DNA from: an uncultured Ruminococcus sp.
Lineage (GTDB): Bacteria > Bacillota > Clostridia > Oscillospirales > Acutalibacteraceae
Length of the DNA: 64,000 nucleotides
Reading direction: 5' to 3'
NCBI GenBank assembly: GCA_902767845.1
Contig: CACXIV010000012.1
Span: 20,901-84,900 of the forward strand
In this document: positions 35,465 to 43,863 of the stretch, in pieces
How the letters are laid out: every line of letters starts with the position of its first letter
How positions within the stretch are numbered: position 1 is the stretch's first letter
Position numbers and translations under genes: made by a program
Notes under the pieces: model-generated
Seen by the model: only the letters and a program-made list of their open reading frames with translations
The model's database searches: none
What the model was told of the DNA's origin: nothing

Positions 35465-36022
35465 CTATATTTTTTTAAGCGCTTTGTTGACCGGAACGGC
35501 GAGCGCGGAAGCGATAACGCACTTTGCGAGGTCGATCAGAATGAACACGGAGGTCAGCGTTACTATCGCGCTCAGCAGGTCGGTTTGAGTATATGCCATG
35601 TACCCGGCTATCCCCGGGATATATACGCAGGGGATACCCGCGAGCACAGAAGCGGCGATATGCCTGACAAACGGGTTTTTGAGCCTGAGCTTTCGGTTAA
35701 GCAGGCTTACAAAAAACGAGGCGAACACAAAGCCGATAATAAATCCGCCGGTGGGCGAGAGCACGGCTCCCAAGCCGCTTTTTCCGCCGGAAAAAACCGG
35801 GAGGCCGACTATCCCGAGCAGGGTGTACAGCGACTGAGCGATAAGCGCATAGGAGGGTTTGAGCACAAGCGCGGTCAGCACGACGACAAGCACCTGCAGA
35901 GTGAACGGCACGGGGATGGGCAGCGGTATCGCCAGCGGCGACAGCACGCACAGCAGAGCGGTGCACACTGCGATCTGAGCCATGGCGAGAGTTGTGAGCT
36001 TCAGTTTGCTTTTGCTTTTCAT
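35465..36022 (-). CDS. bioY: Biotin transporter substrate-binding subunit BioY
   Basis: The S component of an ECF transporter that imports biotin. The 185 residues form about six membrane helices; hallmark segments are the GIVGLPVFSGG loop, SPTGGFIIGFV and AGYMAYTQTDL. The start at 36022 follows AAGAGG; a TTG at 36031 lacks such a signal. It is a single gene with a BirA-type operator over its promoter, so it should be repressed when biotin is plentiful. The energising EcfAT genes are not in the window. It can serve the biotin proteins of the 60-64 kb operon and acetyl-CoA carboxylase. Confidence 0.95.
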   Translation of the reverse strand: MKSKSKLKLTTLAMAQIAVCTALLCVLSPLAIPLPIPVPFTLQVLVVVLTALVLKPSYALIAQSLYTLLGIVGLPVFSGGKSGLGAVLSPTGGFIIGFVFASFFVSLLNRKLRLKNPFVRHIAASVLAGIPCVYIPGIAGYMAYTQTDLLSAIVTLTSVFILIDLAKCVIASALAVPVNKALKKI

Positions 36023-36054
36023 GAACGTCAACCTCTTTAGTTAAAGCTGTTGAC

Positions 36055-36083
36055 ATTATAGCACCCGACTGCCGATTTGTCAA
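36055..36083 (-). promoter_or_regulatory. Sigma-A promoter of bioY
   Basis: Minus strand consensus -35 TTGACA and -10 TATAAT with a 17-bp spacer. Confidence 0.85.
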
Positions 36084-36108
36084 CTACAAATTTTTAACAG
36101 GTTGACAA
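36077..36108 (-). promoter_or_regulatory. BirA-type operator
   Basis: TTGTCAAC and GTTGACAA are perfect inverse copies 16 bp apart and overlap the -35 of bioY. Firmicute BirA sites have the form TTGTTAAC-N14/16-GTTAACAA, so this is a near match. Confidence 0.8.
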
Positions 36109-36126
36109 TATGGCCGCAATTTATTG

Positions 36127-36155
36127 TTGAAAAGTTTTCCCCTATGTGCTAAAAT
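36127..36155 (+). promoter_or_regulatory. Sigma-A promoter for the zinc-ribbon/DUF378 genes
   Basis: -35 TTGAAA, 17-bp spacer, -10 TAAAAT, about 40 bp before the start. Confidence 0.65.
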
Positions 36156-36193
36156 GTTACAGTAATCACTAAATCACTTCGGAGATGTTATAT

Positions 36194-36574
36194 ATGAAAA
36201 AGTGTGAATACTGCGGCAAAGAGATATCTTATCACGAGCAGTTTTGCAGCGACGACTGCCACATTCAGTCAAACAAATACTATGAGAGAAGCGAAAAAAT
36301 GGCGAGGCCGTTTTACTTTATCTCAACTGTCTGCGTTATCGGTATTCCGGTCGGATTGTTTTTGTTTTCCTTTTTAAAGCTGCCCGGAGCGGTCATCACC
36401 GCGGTAAGCTGCGCTATACTCGGTCTGATGATAATTCTTTTTCCCATGCCCACCGAGGGAATGATCAAAAAAAGCAAAATCAAAAAAGCCGTTTTCAAAA
36501 CGAGGATATTCGGAGTCTGCGTGATAGCGCTCGGATTTTTCGCGTTGGGACTGCTTTCGATATTCGGCTTATGA
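36194..36574 (+). CDS. Small zinc-ribbon membrane protein
   Basis: A 126-residue protein of unknown function. It begins with a CxxC...CxxxC zinc-binding segment (MKKCEYCGKEI, FCSDDCHIQ), then three hydrophobic segments (about 42-62, 65-85 and 105-125). The pair of basic residues between the last two (KKSKIKKA) suggests topology with the zinc ribbon inside. The ATG at 36194 is favoured: GGAG is nine bases before it, whereas the in-frame ATG at 36185 follows GGAG directly. Probably cotranscribed with the DUF378 gene 63 bases further on. Confidence 0.75.
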   Translation: MKKCEYCGKEISYHEQFCSDDCHIQSNKYYERSEKMARPFYFISTVCVIGIPVGLFLFSFLKLPGAVITAVSCAILGLMIILFPMPTEGMIKKSKIKKAVFKTRIFGVCVIALGFFALGLLSIFGL

Positions 36575-36637
36575 TTTTTGCATAAAATCAAAAATTCCGT
36601 CAACAATAATTACACTACCGTAAAAGGAGGTAATGTA

Positions 36638-36865
36638 ATGATTGACAGAATAGCATTGACGCTGCTTATCATCGGCGGCCTCAACTGGGGCAGCATAGGC
36701 ATCTTCCAGTTCGATCTGGTGGGCTTCATAGGCGGCGGACAGACAGGTGTGGTCAGCAGGATAATCTACATTCTTGTAGCTCTTGCGGCGATCTGGTGCG
36801 TGACCCTGCTGTTCAGGGATTCGCGCGACACCTTTTTGGACGAACCGGAAGTCAGCGCGACCTGA
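36638..36865 (+). CDS. DUF378 family small membrane protein
   Basis: A 75-residue protein with two membrane helices. It shows the DUF378 signature LIIGGLNWGSIGIFQFDLVG in the first helix and IIYILVALAAIWCVTLLF in the second. The function is unknown. AAAGGAGGT before 36638 decides the start; the upstream in-frame extension is not conserved in character. Confidence 0.88.
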   Translation: MIDRIALTLLIIGGLNWGSIGIFQFDLVGFIGGGQTGVVSRIIYILVALAAIWCVTLLFRDSRDTFLDEPEVSAT

Positions 36866-36899
36866 CCTTCGGCGGAAAATTGATGTAAAACCCGAAAAC

Positions 36900-36971
36900 T
36901 CTGTCGTTCCGAGGCTTTGCCTAAGTATCCCGAGAGAAATGAGATACTTGGCTTTTCGCCCGGGATGACAG
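36900..36971. repeat. Imperfect palindromic intergenic element
   Basis: Outer arms CTGTCGTTCCGAG and CGGGATGACAG match imperfectly; an inner hairpin pairs AAGTATC with GATACTT. The form resembles dispersed intergenic repeats of Firmicutes, but no second copy occurs in this window. Confidence 0.5.
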
Positions 36972-37008
36972 TTTTTTCCGAAGATAGAAACAGAATAAAA
37001 GCGACAAA

Positions 37009-37042
37009 AAGCCGCCTCGCTCTTTTTATAGCGAAGCGGCTT
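37009..37042 (-). terminator. Terminator of ackA
   Basis: AAGCCGC pairs with GCGGCTT with an inner TTCGCT/AGCGAG pairing; leftward a T-rich run follows. Confidence 0.85.
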
Positions 37043-37063
37043 GAATCATTTATAAAGTTTGGC

Positions 37064-38269
37064 TTACTTGGACACGATATCCTTTGTGTCTCTCGCGATC
37101 ACCATTTCCTCGTCGGTGGCGATCAGCTCAACGCGGATCTTAGAATCGTCGGCGGTGAGCTTGCCCTGTCTGCCGTGGATAGTGGCGTTGTTAACTTCCT
37201 TGTCGAGCTTTACGCCGAGACATTCGAGGTAGTTGCAGACGCCCTCGCGCAGGCAAGGCTGATTCTCGCCGAGACCGGCGGTGAATACGATAGCGTCGCA
37301 GCCGCCCAGAGCTACGTAAAAGCTTCCGATGTACTGAGCGATCTGATAGTAGAGCATGTCGTGAGCGAGCTTTGCTCTTTGGTTGCCCTCTTTTTCGGCG
37401 GCGGTAACGTCGCGGTCGTCGGACGAAACGCCCGAAACGCCCAAAAGACCCGACTTCTTGTTGAGCAGGTCGGACATCTGCGCTGCGGTGAAGCCCTCCT
37501 TCTCGGCGATAAAGGTAACTACCGAGGGATCGAGCGAGCCTGAGCGCGTGCCCATCATAAATCCGCCGAGCGGGGTAAGTCCCATTGTGGTGTCGATTAC
37601 CTTGCCGCCGTCAACAGCGGTGATCGACGAGCCGTTGCCGATGTGGCAGGTGATGATCTTGAGCTCCTCGATGGGCTTGCCCATGATCTCAGCCATCCTG
37701 GCGCTGACATAGCGGTGAGAGGTTCCGTGGAAGCCGTACTTTCTTACGCCGAGCTTCTCGTAATACTCATAGGGAACGGCGTACATATACGCCTTTTCGG
37801 GCATTGTCTGGTGGAAGGCGGTGTCGAATACCGCGACCTGGGGAACGTCCTTGCCGAAAACCTCGGTGCAGGCGTTGATGCCCTGGATGTGAGCGGGATT
37901 GTGCAGGGGAGCGAGCGGTGAAAGCTCTTCTATCTTTTTGAGCACCGCGTCGTCGATGAGTACCGAGTGGTCAAAAAACGCGCCGCCCTGTACTATTCTG
38001 TGGCCGATCGCCGTGACCTCGCCGAGATCCTTGATAGCGCCGTATTCGGGGTCGAGCAGAGCGTTCTTTACAGCCTCAAAAGCCTGTGTGTGGTTCTTCA
38101 TTTCCGCCTTGCGCTCGATCTTGCTGCCGTCATTGGTCTTAAAGCCGATAAACGCGCTGTCGGTTCCGATCCTCTCGCAGTTGCCCTTGGCCAGTACGCT
38201 CTCGTCGGTCATATCTATAAGCTGATACTTGAGCGAGGAGCTTCCGGCGTTGATTACTAATACCTTCAT
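37064..38269 (-). CDS. ackA: Acetate kinase
   Basis: Makes ATP and acetate from acetyl phosphate at the end of fermentation. The 401 residues begin MKVLVINAGSSSLKYQL and contain GHRIVQGG, VAVFDTAFH, YGFHGTSHRYV, HIGNGSSI, GLTPLGGFMMGTRSG and GLGEN, all active-site segments of the ASKHA fold. No pta gene is adjacent. It is divergent from tmcAL, whose product needs acetate. A promoter lies at 38329-38357. Confidence 0.98.
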   Translation of the reverse strand: MKVLVINAGSSSLKYQLIDMTDESVLAKGNCERIGTDSAFIGFKTNDGSKIERKAEMKNHTQAFEAVKNALLDPEYGAIKDLGEVTAIGHRIVQGGAFFDHSVLIDDAVLKKIEELSPLAPLHNPAHIQGINACTEVFGKDVPQVAVFDTAFHQTMPEKAYMYAVPYEYYEKLGVRKYGFHGTSHRYVSARMAEIMGKPIEELKIITCHIGNGSSITAVDGGKVIDTTMGLTPLGGFMMGTRSGSLDPSVVTFIAEKEGFTAAQMSDLLNKKSGLLGVSGVSSDDRDVTAAEKEGNQRAKLAHDMLYYQIAQYIGSFYVALGGCDAIVFTAGLGENQPCLREGVCNYLECLGVKLDKEVNNATIHGRQGKLTADDSKIRVELIATDEEMVIARDTKDIVSK

Positions 38270-38328
38270 ATTATTCTTCCCTTCATTTTATTGATTATAT
38301 TTTATCTTTATTGTATAATAACTATAAT

Positions 38329-38357
38329 ATAATACATGATAAACGCGCGGTTTTCAA
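38329..38357 (-). promoter_or_regulatory. Sigma-A promoter of ackA
   Basis: Minus strand -35 TTGAAA, 17-bp spacer, -10 TATTAT, about 60 bp before the start. Confidence 0.65.
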
Positions 38358-38426
38358 GAGTTTTTTGCATAAAAATGCGATTTGTTTCAATTTTTTGTTT
38401 CAAAAAGCTGTTTTACGGAGGTAATT

Positions 38427-39575
38427 ATGGCAGTAGCGGTTATTTGCGAATTTAATCCCTTTCACAACGGGCACCGTTTTTTGCTGAGCGAGGCGAGGCG
38501 GCTAACGGGCGGCGGAGTGATCGCCGTCATGAGCGGAGACTTCACCCAGCGCGGAGAGCTCGCGGTGTGTTCAAAATTTGACCGCGCGCGCGCAGCCCTG
38601 AACAACGGAGCGGATCTTGTTGCGGAGCTGCCGGCGGCATACGCGGTATCGAGCGCGGAGCGCTTCGCCCGAGGCGGAGTCGGAACCGCAAGGCTGTTCG
38701 GCTGCGTCGATCATCTCGCCTTCGGCTGCGAGGACGACGATCTCGGCCTGCTTAAAAAAGCCGCTTTCGCCCGAGACGATTCGGAGGTAAACAGGCTGAT
38801 CGCCGGGGAGATGAGCGGCGGCAGCTACTACCCGCGGGCGCTCGACTTCGCGGTCAGGCAGGTGTTCGGAGACGAAACCGCCGACATACTTTCAAAGCCT
38901 AACAATATCCTCGCCTGCGAGTACATAAGGGCGCTTTCCGGCAGCGGTATCGAGCCGCTTCCGGTCAAACGACGCGGAGCCGCGCATGATTCCGACCGCG
39001 CGGAAGGTGAGTTCGCGAGCGCGTCGTATATCAGAAGGCTGCTCAGGAGCGGAGAAAACGCCGGCGCCTTCCTGCCCGAAGCGCCGCGTGAGATAACATA
39101 TCCCGAAAACCTTAACGCCGCGGTGATGTACAGGCTCAGGAGCATGACCCCGGAGGAGCTGAGGCTGTTGCCGGACGTTTCGGAGGGGCTTGAAAACAGG
39201 ATCATATCCGCTGCGCGCTCGCGCGCGACCGTTGATGAAGTGATTGATGAAGTAAAGACAAAGCGCTACACCCGCGCGCGCATCGGCAGGATAATAACCT
39301 GCGCGCTGCTGGGGATAACCGAGGAGCTTCAAAACCTGAATATCGGTCATGTCCGCGTTCTGGGCTTTACCCCCGAGGGGGAGAAAATGCTCGGCTCGTG
39401 CTCGGGTGAGATCGTTACCTCGGTATCAAAATCGGCGAGTCTCGGGGAGGACGCCGCGGCGCTGCTGGCGGCGGATATACGCGCTACGGATACGGCGGCG
39501 CTCGGTTACGGAGAGATAAAACCCTGCGGAGCCGACTACCTCACAAAAATAATAAAGGTAAATAGTGCAAAATAA
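38427..39575 (+). CDS. tmcAL: tRNA(Met) cytidine acetate ligase (YlbM)
   Basis: TmcAL installs N4-acetylcytidine at the wobble base of elongator tRNA-Met, using free acetate and ATP rather than acetyl-CoA. The 382 residues start with the nucleotidyltransferase motif ICEFNPFHNGHRFLL, followed by VMSGDFTQRGE, CSKFDRARAALNNGAD, FASASYIRRLL and the KRYTRARIGRI segment near the C-terminus. GGAGGT before 38427 decides the start. Its neighbour ackA produces acetate, a suggestive but unproven link. Confidence 0.93.
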   Translation: MAVAVICEFNPFHNGHRFLLSEARRLTGGGVIAVMSGDFTQRGELAVCSKFDRARAALNNGADLVAELPAAYAVSSAERFARGGVGTARLFGCVDHLAFGCEDDDLGLLKKAAFARDDSEVNRLIAGEMSGGSYYPRALDFAVRQVFGDETADILSKPNNILACEYIRALSGSGIEPLPVKRRGAAHDSDRAEGEFASASYIRRLLRSGENAGAFLPEAPREITYPENLNAAVMYRLRSMTPEELRLLPDVSEGLENRIISAARSRATVDEVIDEVKTKRYTRARIGRIITCALLGITEELQNLNIGHVRVLGFTPEGEKMLGSCSGEIVTSVSKSASLGEDAAALLAADIRATDTAALGYGEIKPCGADYLTKIIKVNSAK

Positions 39576-39637
39576 CGAAAAAAATTAAAAAATTTTAAAT
39601 TCTGCCAAAAATATCTACATAAATTTCAAATTTACAC

Positions 39638-39665
39638 TTGTATATTTGGTAAAATGTATTATAAT
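39638..39665 (+). promoter_or_regulatory. Possible promoter of glgB
   Basis: -35 TTGTAT, 16-bp spacer, -10 TATAAT in an AT-rich upstream region. A second TATAAT near 39700 lacks a good -35. Confidence 0.45.
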
Positions 39666-39757
39666 AATATTAATAGTATTTAATTTGAAATAATTGGTAT
39701 AATATTTGAAATTAAATAGAGAGATTTACCTATAAACTTTCAGAAAAGAGGTATAGT

Positions 39758-41845
39758 ATGGCATTTTCACTTAATGACACAAGGCCTCCCCTTGATCAGT
39801 TTTTGCAGGGAGAGTCCACCAGAGCCTATGAGTTTTTAGGCTCGCACTTTGTAACCTGGGACAACCGCGGCGGCGTTGTTTTCAGAGTATGGGCGCCTAA
39901 CGCCAAATCGGTTTCCGTAGTCGGCGATTTTAACGACTGGAACCCCGACGCCAACTATATGTACCGTATTTCCGATTCCGGAGTATGGGAGCTGTTTATC
40001 GAGGGCGTCTGGGAGTTCGCCTGCTACAAGTATTGCGTAGAGACTCCTTGGAACGACCGCCTTATGAAAACCGATCCCTACGCCTTCCACTGCCAGACCC
40101 GTCCCGAGAACGCCTCGCGCGTTTATTACATCGACGGCTACGAGTGGAACGACGCGGCGTGGTATGACTATAAGAAGGAGCATCCCCACCACAAGCAGCC
40201 CATCAATGTTTACGAGATGAACGCCGGCTCATGGCGCAAGTTCGAGGACGGCAATCAGTTCAGCTACCGCAAGCTGGCTGACGAGCTCGTGCCCTATGTA
40301 AAGGAAATGGGCTACACCCATATCGAGTTCATGCCCCTTACCGAGTACCCCTTCGACGGAAGCTGGGGCTATCAGGTAACAGGCTACTTCGCCGCGACCT
40401 CGCGCTACGGCGAGCCCAAGGATCTTATGTATCTTATCGACCGCTGCCACCAGGAGGGCATCGGCGTTATCCTCGACTGGGTACCGGCTCACTTCCCCAA
40501 GGACGCTCACGGACTCGGACGCTTTGACGGCACCGGCTGCTATGAGTATGAGGACTGGAGGATCGGCGAGCACAAGGAGTGGGGAACATACATCTTCAAC
40601 TACGGTCGCTATGAGGTAACGAGCTTCCTCGTATCCTCAGCCATGTTCTGGATCGAGAAGTACCACATCGACGGTATCCGCGTAGACGCTGTCGCCTCAA
40701 TGCTTTATCTTGACTACAACCGCAAGGACGGCGAGTGGGTAGCAAACATCTACGGCGGACGCGAGAACCTTGTTGCAGTTGACTTTATCCAGAAGCTCAA
40801 CAACGTTGTCCACATGTTCCATCCCGACGTAATGATGATTGCCGAGGAGAGCACCGCGTGGCCGAACGTTACCCGTTATCCCATCGAGGGACTCGGACTC
40901 GGCTTCGACTACAAGTGGAACATGGGCTGGATGAACGATATGCTCAGCTATATTTCACTCGATCCCCTGTGGAGAAATTATCACCACGACACGCTTACCT
41001 TCAGCATGGTATACGCGTTCTCAGAGAACTTCATGCTGCCCATCTCTCACGACGAGGTAGTTTACGGCAAGGGTTCTCTTATCAATAAAATGCCCGGCGG
41101 CTACGATCAGAAGTTTCAGGGCGTAAGGGGCTTTATCGCTTACATGATGGCTCACCCCGGCAAGAAGCTCATGTTCATGGGCTCGGAGATCGGTCAGTTC
41201 GACGAGTGGAACGCCAACGAGCAGCTCCAGTGGAACCTGCTCAGCTATGACAAGCACCGTCAGCTCAACGATTTCTTCAAGGCTGCCAACAAGTTCTACC
41301 GCGACACACCCGCCATGCACGAGAACGACTACGACTGGAACGGCTTCCAGTGGGTTGCGCTCGACGACTATCAGAACAGCGTTATCGCGTTCAGACGTAT
41401 CGCCGAGGACGGCAGCGAGATCCTCTGCGTATGTAACTTCCAGCCCGTTACCCGCGAGCATTACCGCGTAGGCGTGCCCGTATACGGCGTATACGAGGAG
41501 GTATTCAACTCCGAGGCTGAGGAATTCGGCGGTACCGGTATCGGCAATCCCGGCGAGATCAAGGCTAAGAACGAGAAGGATCACGAGCTTGATTATCACG
41601 TAGAGCTCACGCTTCCTCCGCTCGGCGTTTGCTACTACAAGCTTGTAAAGGCTATGCCCATTCCCAAGAAGAGAGGCAGAAAGAAGAAGGAGGAGACAGC
41701 CGAGGTCAGCGAGGCTAAGGCTGAGGAAGCCAAGACCGAGGAGCCCAAGACCGAAGAGCCCAAGACCGAAGAGCCCAAGACCGAAGAGGTAAAGGCTGAA
41801 GAGGTTAAGGCCGAGGCTCCCGCGGAAGAAGCAAAGGCAGAGTAA
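39758..41845 (+). CDS. glgB: 1,4-alpha-glucan branching enzyme with charged C-terminal tail
   Basis: Introduces alpha-1,6 branches into glycogen-type glucan. The 695 residues have a CBM48 domain (VFRVWAPNAKSVSVVGDFNDW), then a GH13 catalytic domain: DWVPAHFPKDAHGL, nucleophile Asp in DGIRVDAVASMLY, acid/base Glu in AEESTAWP, third carboxylate in PISHDEVVYGK. A C-terminal beta domain follows. The last 50 residues are unusual: a basic PKKRGRKKKEE stretch, then EEPKT repeats rich in Lys and Glu. No other glg genes are near. The tail may tether the enzyme to glucan, nucleoid or partners; its role is unknown. Confidence 0.95.
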   Translation: MAFSLNDTRPPLDQFLQGESTRAYEFLGSHFVTWDNRGGVVFRVWAPNAKSVSVVGDFNDWNPDANYMYRISDSGVWELFIEGVWEFACYKYCVETPWNDRLMKTDPYAFHCQTRPENASRVYYIDGYEWNDAAWYDYKKEHPHHKQPINVYEMNAGSWRKFEDGNQFSYRKLADELVPYVKEMGYTHIEFMPLTEYPFDGSWGYQVTGYFAATSRYGEPKDLMYLIDRCHQEGIGVILDWVPAHFPKDAHGLGRFDGTGCYEYEDWRIGEHKEWGTYIFNYGRYEVTSFLVSSAMFWIEKYHIDGIRVDAVASMLYLDYNRKDGEWVANIYGGRENLVAVDFIQKLNNVVHMFHPDVMMIAEESTAWPNVTRYPIEGLGLGFDYKWNMGWMNDMLSYISLDPLWRNYHHDTLTFSMVYAFSENFMLPISHDEVVYGKGSLINKMPGGYDQKFQGVRGFIAYMMAHPGKKLMFMGSEIGQFDEWNANEQLQWNLLSYDKHRQLNDFFKAANKFYRDTPAMHENDYDWNGFQWVALDDYQNSVIAFRRIAEDGSEILCVCNFQPVTREHYRVGVPVYGVYEEVFNSEAEEFGGTGIGNPGEIKAKNEKDHELDYHVELTLPPLGVCYYKLVKAMPIPKKRGRKKKEETAEVSEAKAEEAKTEEPKTEEPKTEEPKTEEVKAEEVKAEAPAEEAKAE

Positions 41846-41869
41846 AATCCAAGAAAAATAACAGATACG

Positions 41870-41897
41870 GCTCCCCCGACACTTGTTTCGGGGGAGC
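41870..41897 (+). terminator. Terminator of glgB
   Basis: GCTCCCCCGA pairs with TCGGGGGAGC around an 8-nt loop, followed by GTTCATTTT. Confidence 0.75.
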
Positions 41898-41976
41898 GTT
41901 CATTTTGCCGGGCAAAATGGCTGAGGGGGTGTCTCTGCCGCTTGCGCCCTGCTTTCCTTAACATTGTAGTGGCGTT

Positions 41977-42007
41977 CTTAGCACGTCGGCAACCTTAGCA
42001 CGTCGGC
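41977..42007. repeat. Two tandem 14-bp direct repeats
   Basis: CTTAGCACGTCGGC occurs twice with a 3-bp spacer, in the 278-bp region between glgB and the GT-C gene. It may be a regulator site or a remnant of a dispersed element. Confidence 0.7.
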
Positions 42008-42053
42008 GATCCGTTTGGGTCGCTATTTTTTGCGCCTAATTCACCGATTATCC

Positions 42054-42082
42054 TTGACATTGTCAATGGGTAATGTTATATT
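42054..42082 (+). promoter_or_regulatory. Promoter of the GT-C gene with palindrome over -35
   Basis: -35 TTGACA, 17-bp spacer, -10 TATATT. The -35 is half of a perfect palindrome TTGACA-T-TGTCAA (42054-42066), a possible repressor site. Confidence 0.75.
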
Positions 42083-42123
42083 TAGAGTAGTACAATAATC
42101 CTATGGACGCAAAGGAAGATTTT

Positions 42124-43839
42124 ATGAAGCTGAGCAATAAAACCGCGAATATTATTTTGGCGATAATAATCGTTTTGAGCCTCTGCGTGAGCACATATTT
42201 CGAGTTCACAAAGCAGGGCTATCACGAGGACGAGCTTTTGACCTACAACCTCGCGAACTCATCAAAGCAGCTCAACACCGACGGCTGGAACTCTCCCGAG
42301 GATTTCAACGAATACCTCGCGGTCAGCGACGCGCACCGCTTCGACTACGCGCAGGTCTATCAAAACCAGATCATTGACGCCTCGCATCCGCCGTTTTATT
42401 ACGCCCTCGTGCACACGGTATGCTCGTTCTTCCCGAACGTCTTTAACAAGTGGCTTGCCTATTCCGTCAACGTGATAATGATGACGATCTCGCTGATACT
42501 GCTGTTCAAAATCGGAAAGCGCGTCACAAACAACAACCTCTACGCGCTTATTGCCACGGGAGGGTACGCGTTCAGCATAGCCTGCATTACGACGACGATC
42601 TACCTCAGGATGTACTCGACGCTCACCATGTTCGTGCTGGCGTTTTTATATATTACGCTGAGGATATTCGACATAGGCAGGGATGTTAAGTTCTACGAGT
42701 TTTTGCCGGTGCTGCCGATCGTGATCTTTGGCATACTCACTCAGTATTACTTCATCCTCTGCGCCGGGCTGATCGGGCTCGTGTTCCTGATTTTGCAGCT
42801 AAAAAGGCGCGCGGTAAAATCGGTTTTGCTCTACATAGTGACCGCGCTTATCGGCGCGGGGATCGCTCTGCTGATCTATCCGTATATCATTGAAAACGTG
42901 CTCGGAGGCAACCGCGGGCTCGGCTCGCTCGACCTCTCGATCGACACGGTAACGATCGTCACATATTTCGTTTACAAGCTCGGCACATATATCCAAATTT
43001 TGGCAAAAGACCTTTTCCTCGGTCAGGTATGGCTGCTCGCGGCGTGCACCGTTATCGCGGTCGGCTTCGGGATCTTCTTCCGCTTTGTAAAGAAAAGGAA
43101 GCTTCCGCCGAAATCGCTCTTTGTCGTTATCCCCGGGCTCGTTTACTTCTTCGCGATCTCAATGCTCTCGCCCTTCAACAGCGACCGCTACGTCATGGCT
43201 TCGCTTCCGCTGATCTCAATGATGTTCGTTTTCGCGTTCATCAGGATATTTGGGATCTTCGGTAACGAAAAGGTCAGGCTCGCGGTTCCCGCGGCAGTCT
43301 TGCTGGCGAGCGCGCTCGGCTTCGTTTTCGTCACCCCGTACTACCTTTACGGCAAAACGAATCTTTACGAGCCTAAGACTAAAAACTGCGTGTTCGTCGG
43401 AACCGCCATGCTCGAGTGGAACAAGTGCATCGACAAGTTTATGCTCTACGACGACACAATGATCGTCCAGACCACCGATATGTCGCCGACGCTCGCTTCC
43501 GAGCTCGAGGCTTTCGCCGAGAAACGCGGAGTCGTGACAAACGGCAAGATAACCGCCTTTGCCGACGCCTACATGAACACCGGCAATTTTGAAGGAACAG
43601 ACGCGGACAGCCTTTCGAGGCTTTCGACTGATTCGGAGCTTAATTCGCTCGAGGAGGTCACGGTATATATCTCGCGCCTCGCGGACCGCGACAAGGTCAT
43701 AGACTACATCTCAAAGAATACTCCGCTCAGGAATCACGAGCTGATCCAGGAGGACTGCAGCTTTGAGGATTTCTACAACTGGTACGACTATTTTGTTGAG
43801 ACCGAGTCGTACTGCAACGTATACAGATTTTACAGATAA
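42124..43839 (+). CDS. GT-C-fold membrane glycosyltransferase family protein
   Basis: A 571-residue polytopic membrane protein with about 10-11 helices. The first extracytoplasmic loop has the acidic motif GYHEDELLTYNL and later ASHPPFYYALVH, features of the GT39/PMT and ArnT-type GT-C glycosyltransferases that use lipid-linked sugars. The C-terminal 150 residues are soluble and extracytoplasmic. Acceptor and donor cannot be told from sequence. AAAGGA seven bases before 42124 favours that start over the ATG at 42103. The downstream patatin gene follows after 24 bases, so they are cotranscribed. Confidence 0.75.
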   Translation: MKLSNKTANIILAIIIVLSLCVSTYFEFTKQGYHEDELLTYNLANSSKQLNTDGWNSPEDFNEYLAVSDAHRFDYAQVYQNQIIDASHPPFYYALVHTVCSFFPNVFNKWLAYSVNVIMMTISLILLFKIGKRVTNNNLYALIATGGYAFSIACITTTIYLRMYSTLTMFVLAFLYITLRIFDIGRDVKFYEFLPVLPIVIFGILTQYYFILCAGLIGLVFLILQLKRRAVKSVLLYIVTALIGAGIALLIYPYIIENVLGGNRGLGSLDLSIDTVTIVTYFVYKLGTYIQILAKDLFLGQVWLLAACTVIAVGFGIFFRFVKKRKLPPKSLFVVIPGLVYFFAISMLSPFNSDRYVMASLPLISMMFVFAFIRIFGIFGNEKVRLAVPAAVLLASALGFVFVTPYYLYGKTNLYEPKTKNCVFVGTAMLEWNKCIDKFMLYDDTMIVQTTDMSPTLASELEAFAEKRGVVTNGKITAFADAYMNTGNFEGTDADSLSRLSTDSELNSLEEVTVYISRLADRDKVIDYISKNTPLRNHELIQEDCSFEDFYNWYDYFVETESYCNVYRFYR

Positions 43840-43863
43840 AACCGATGACGAAAGGGGGTCATT

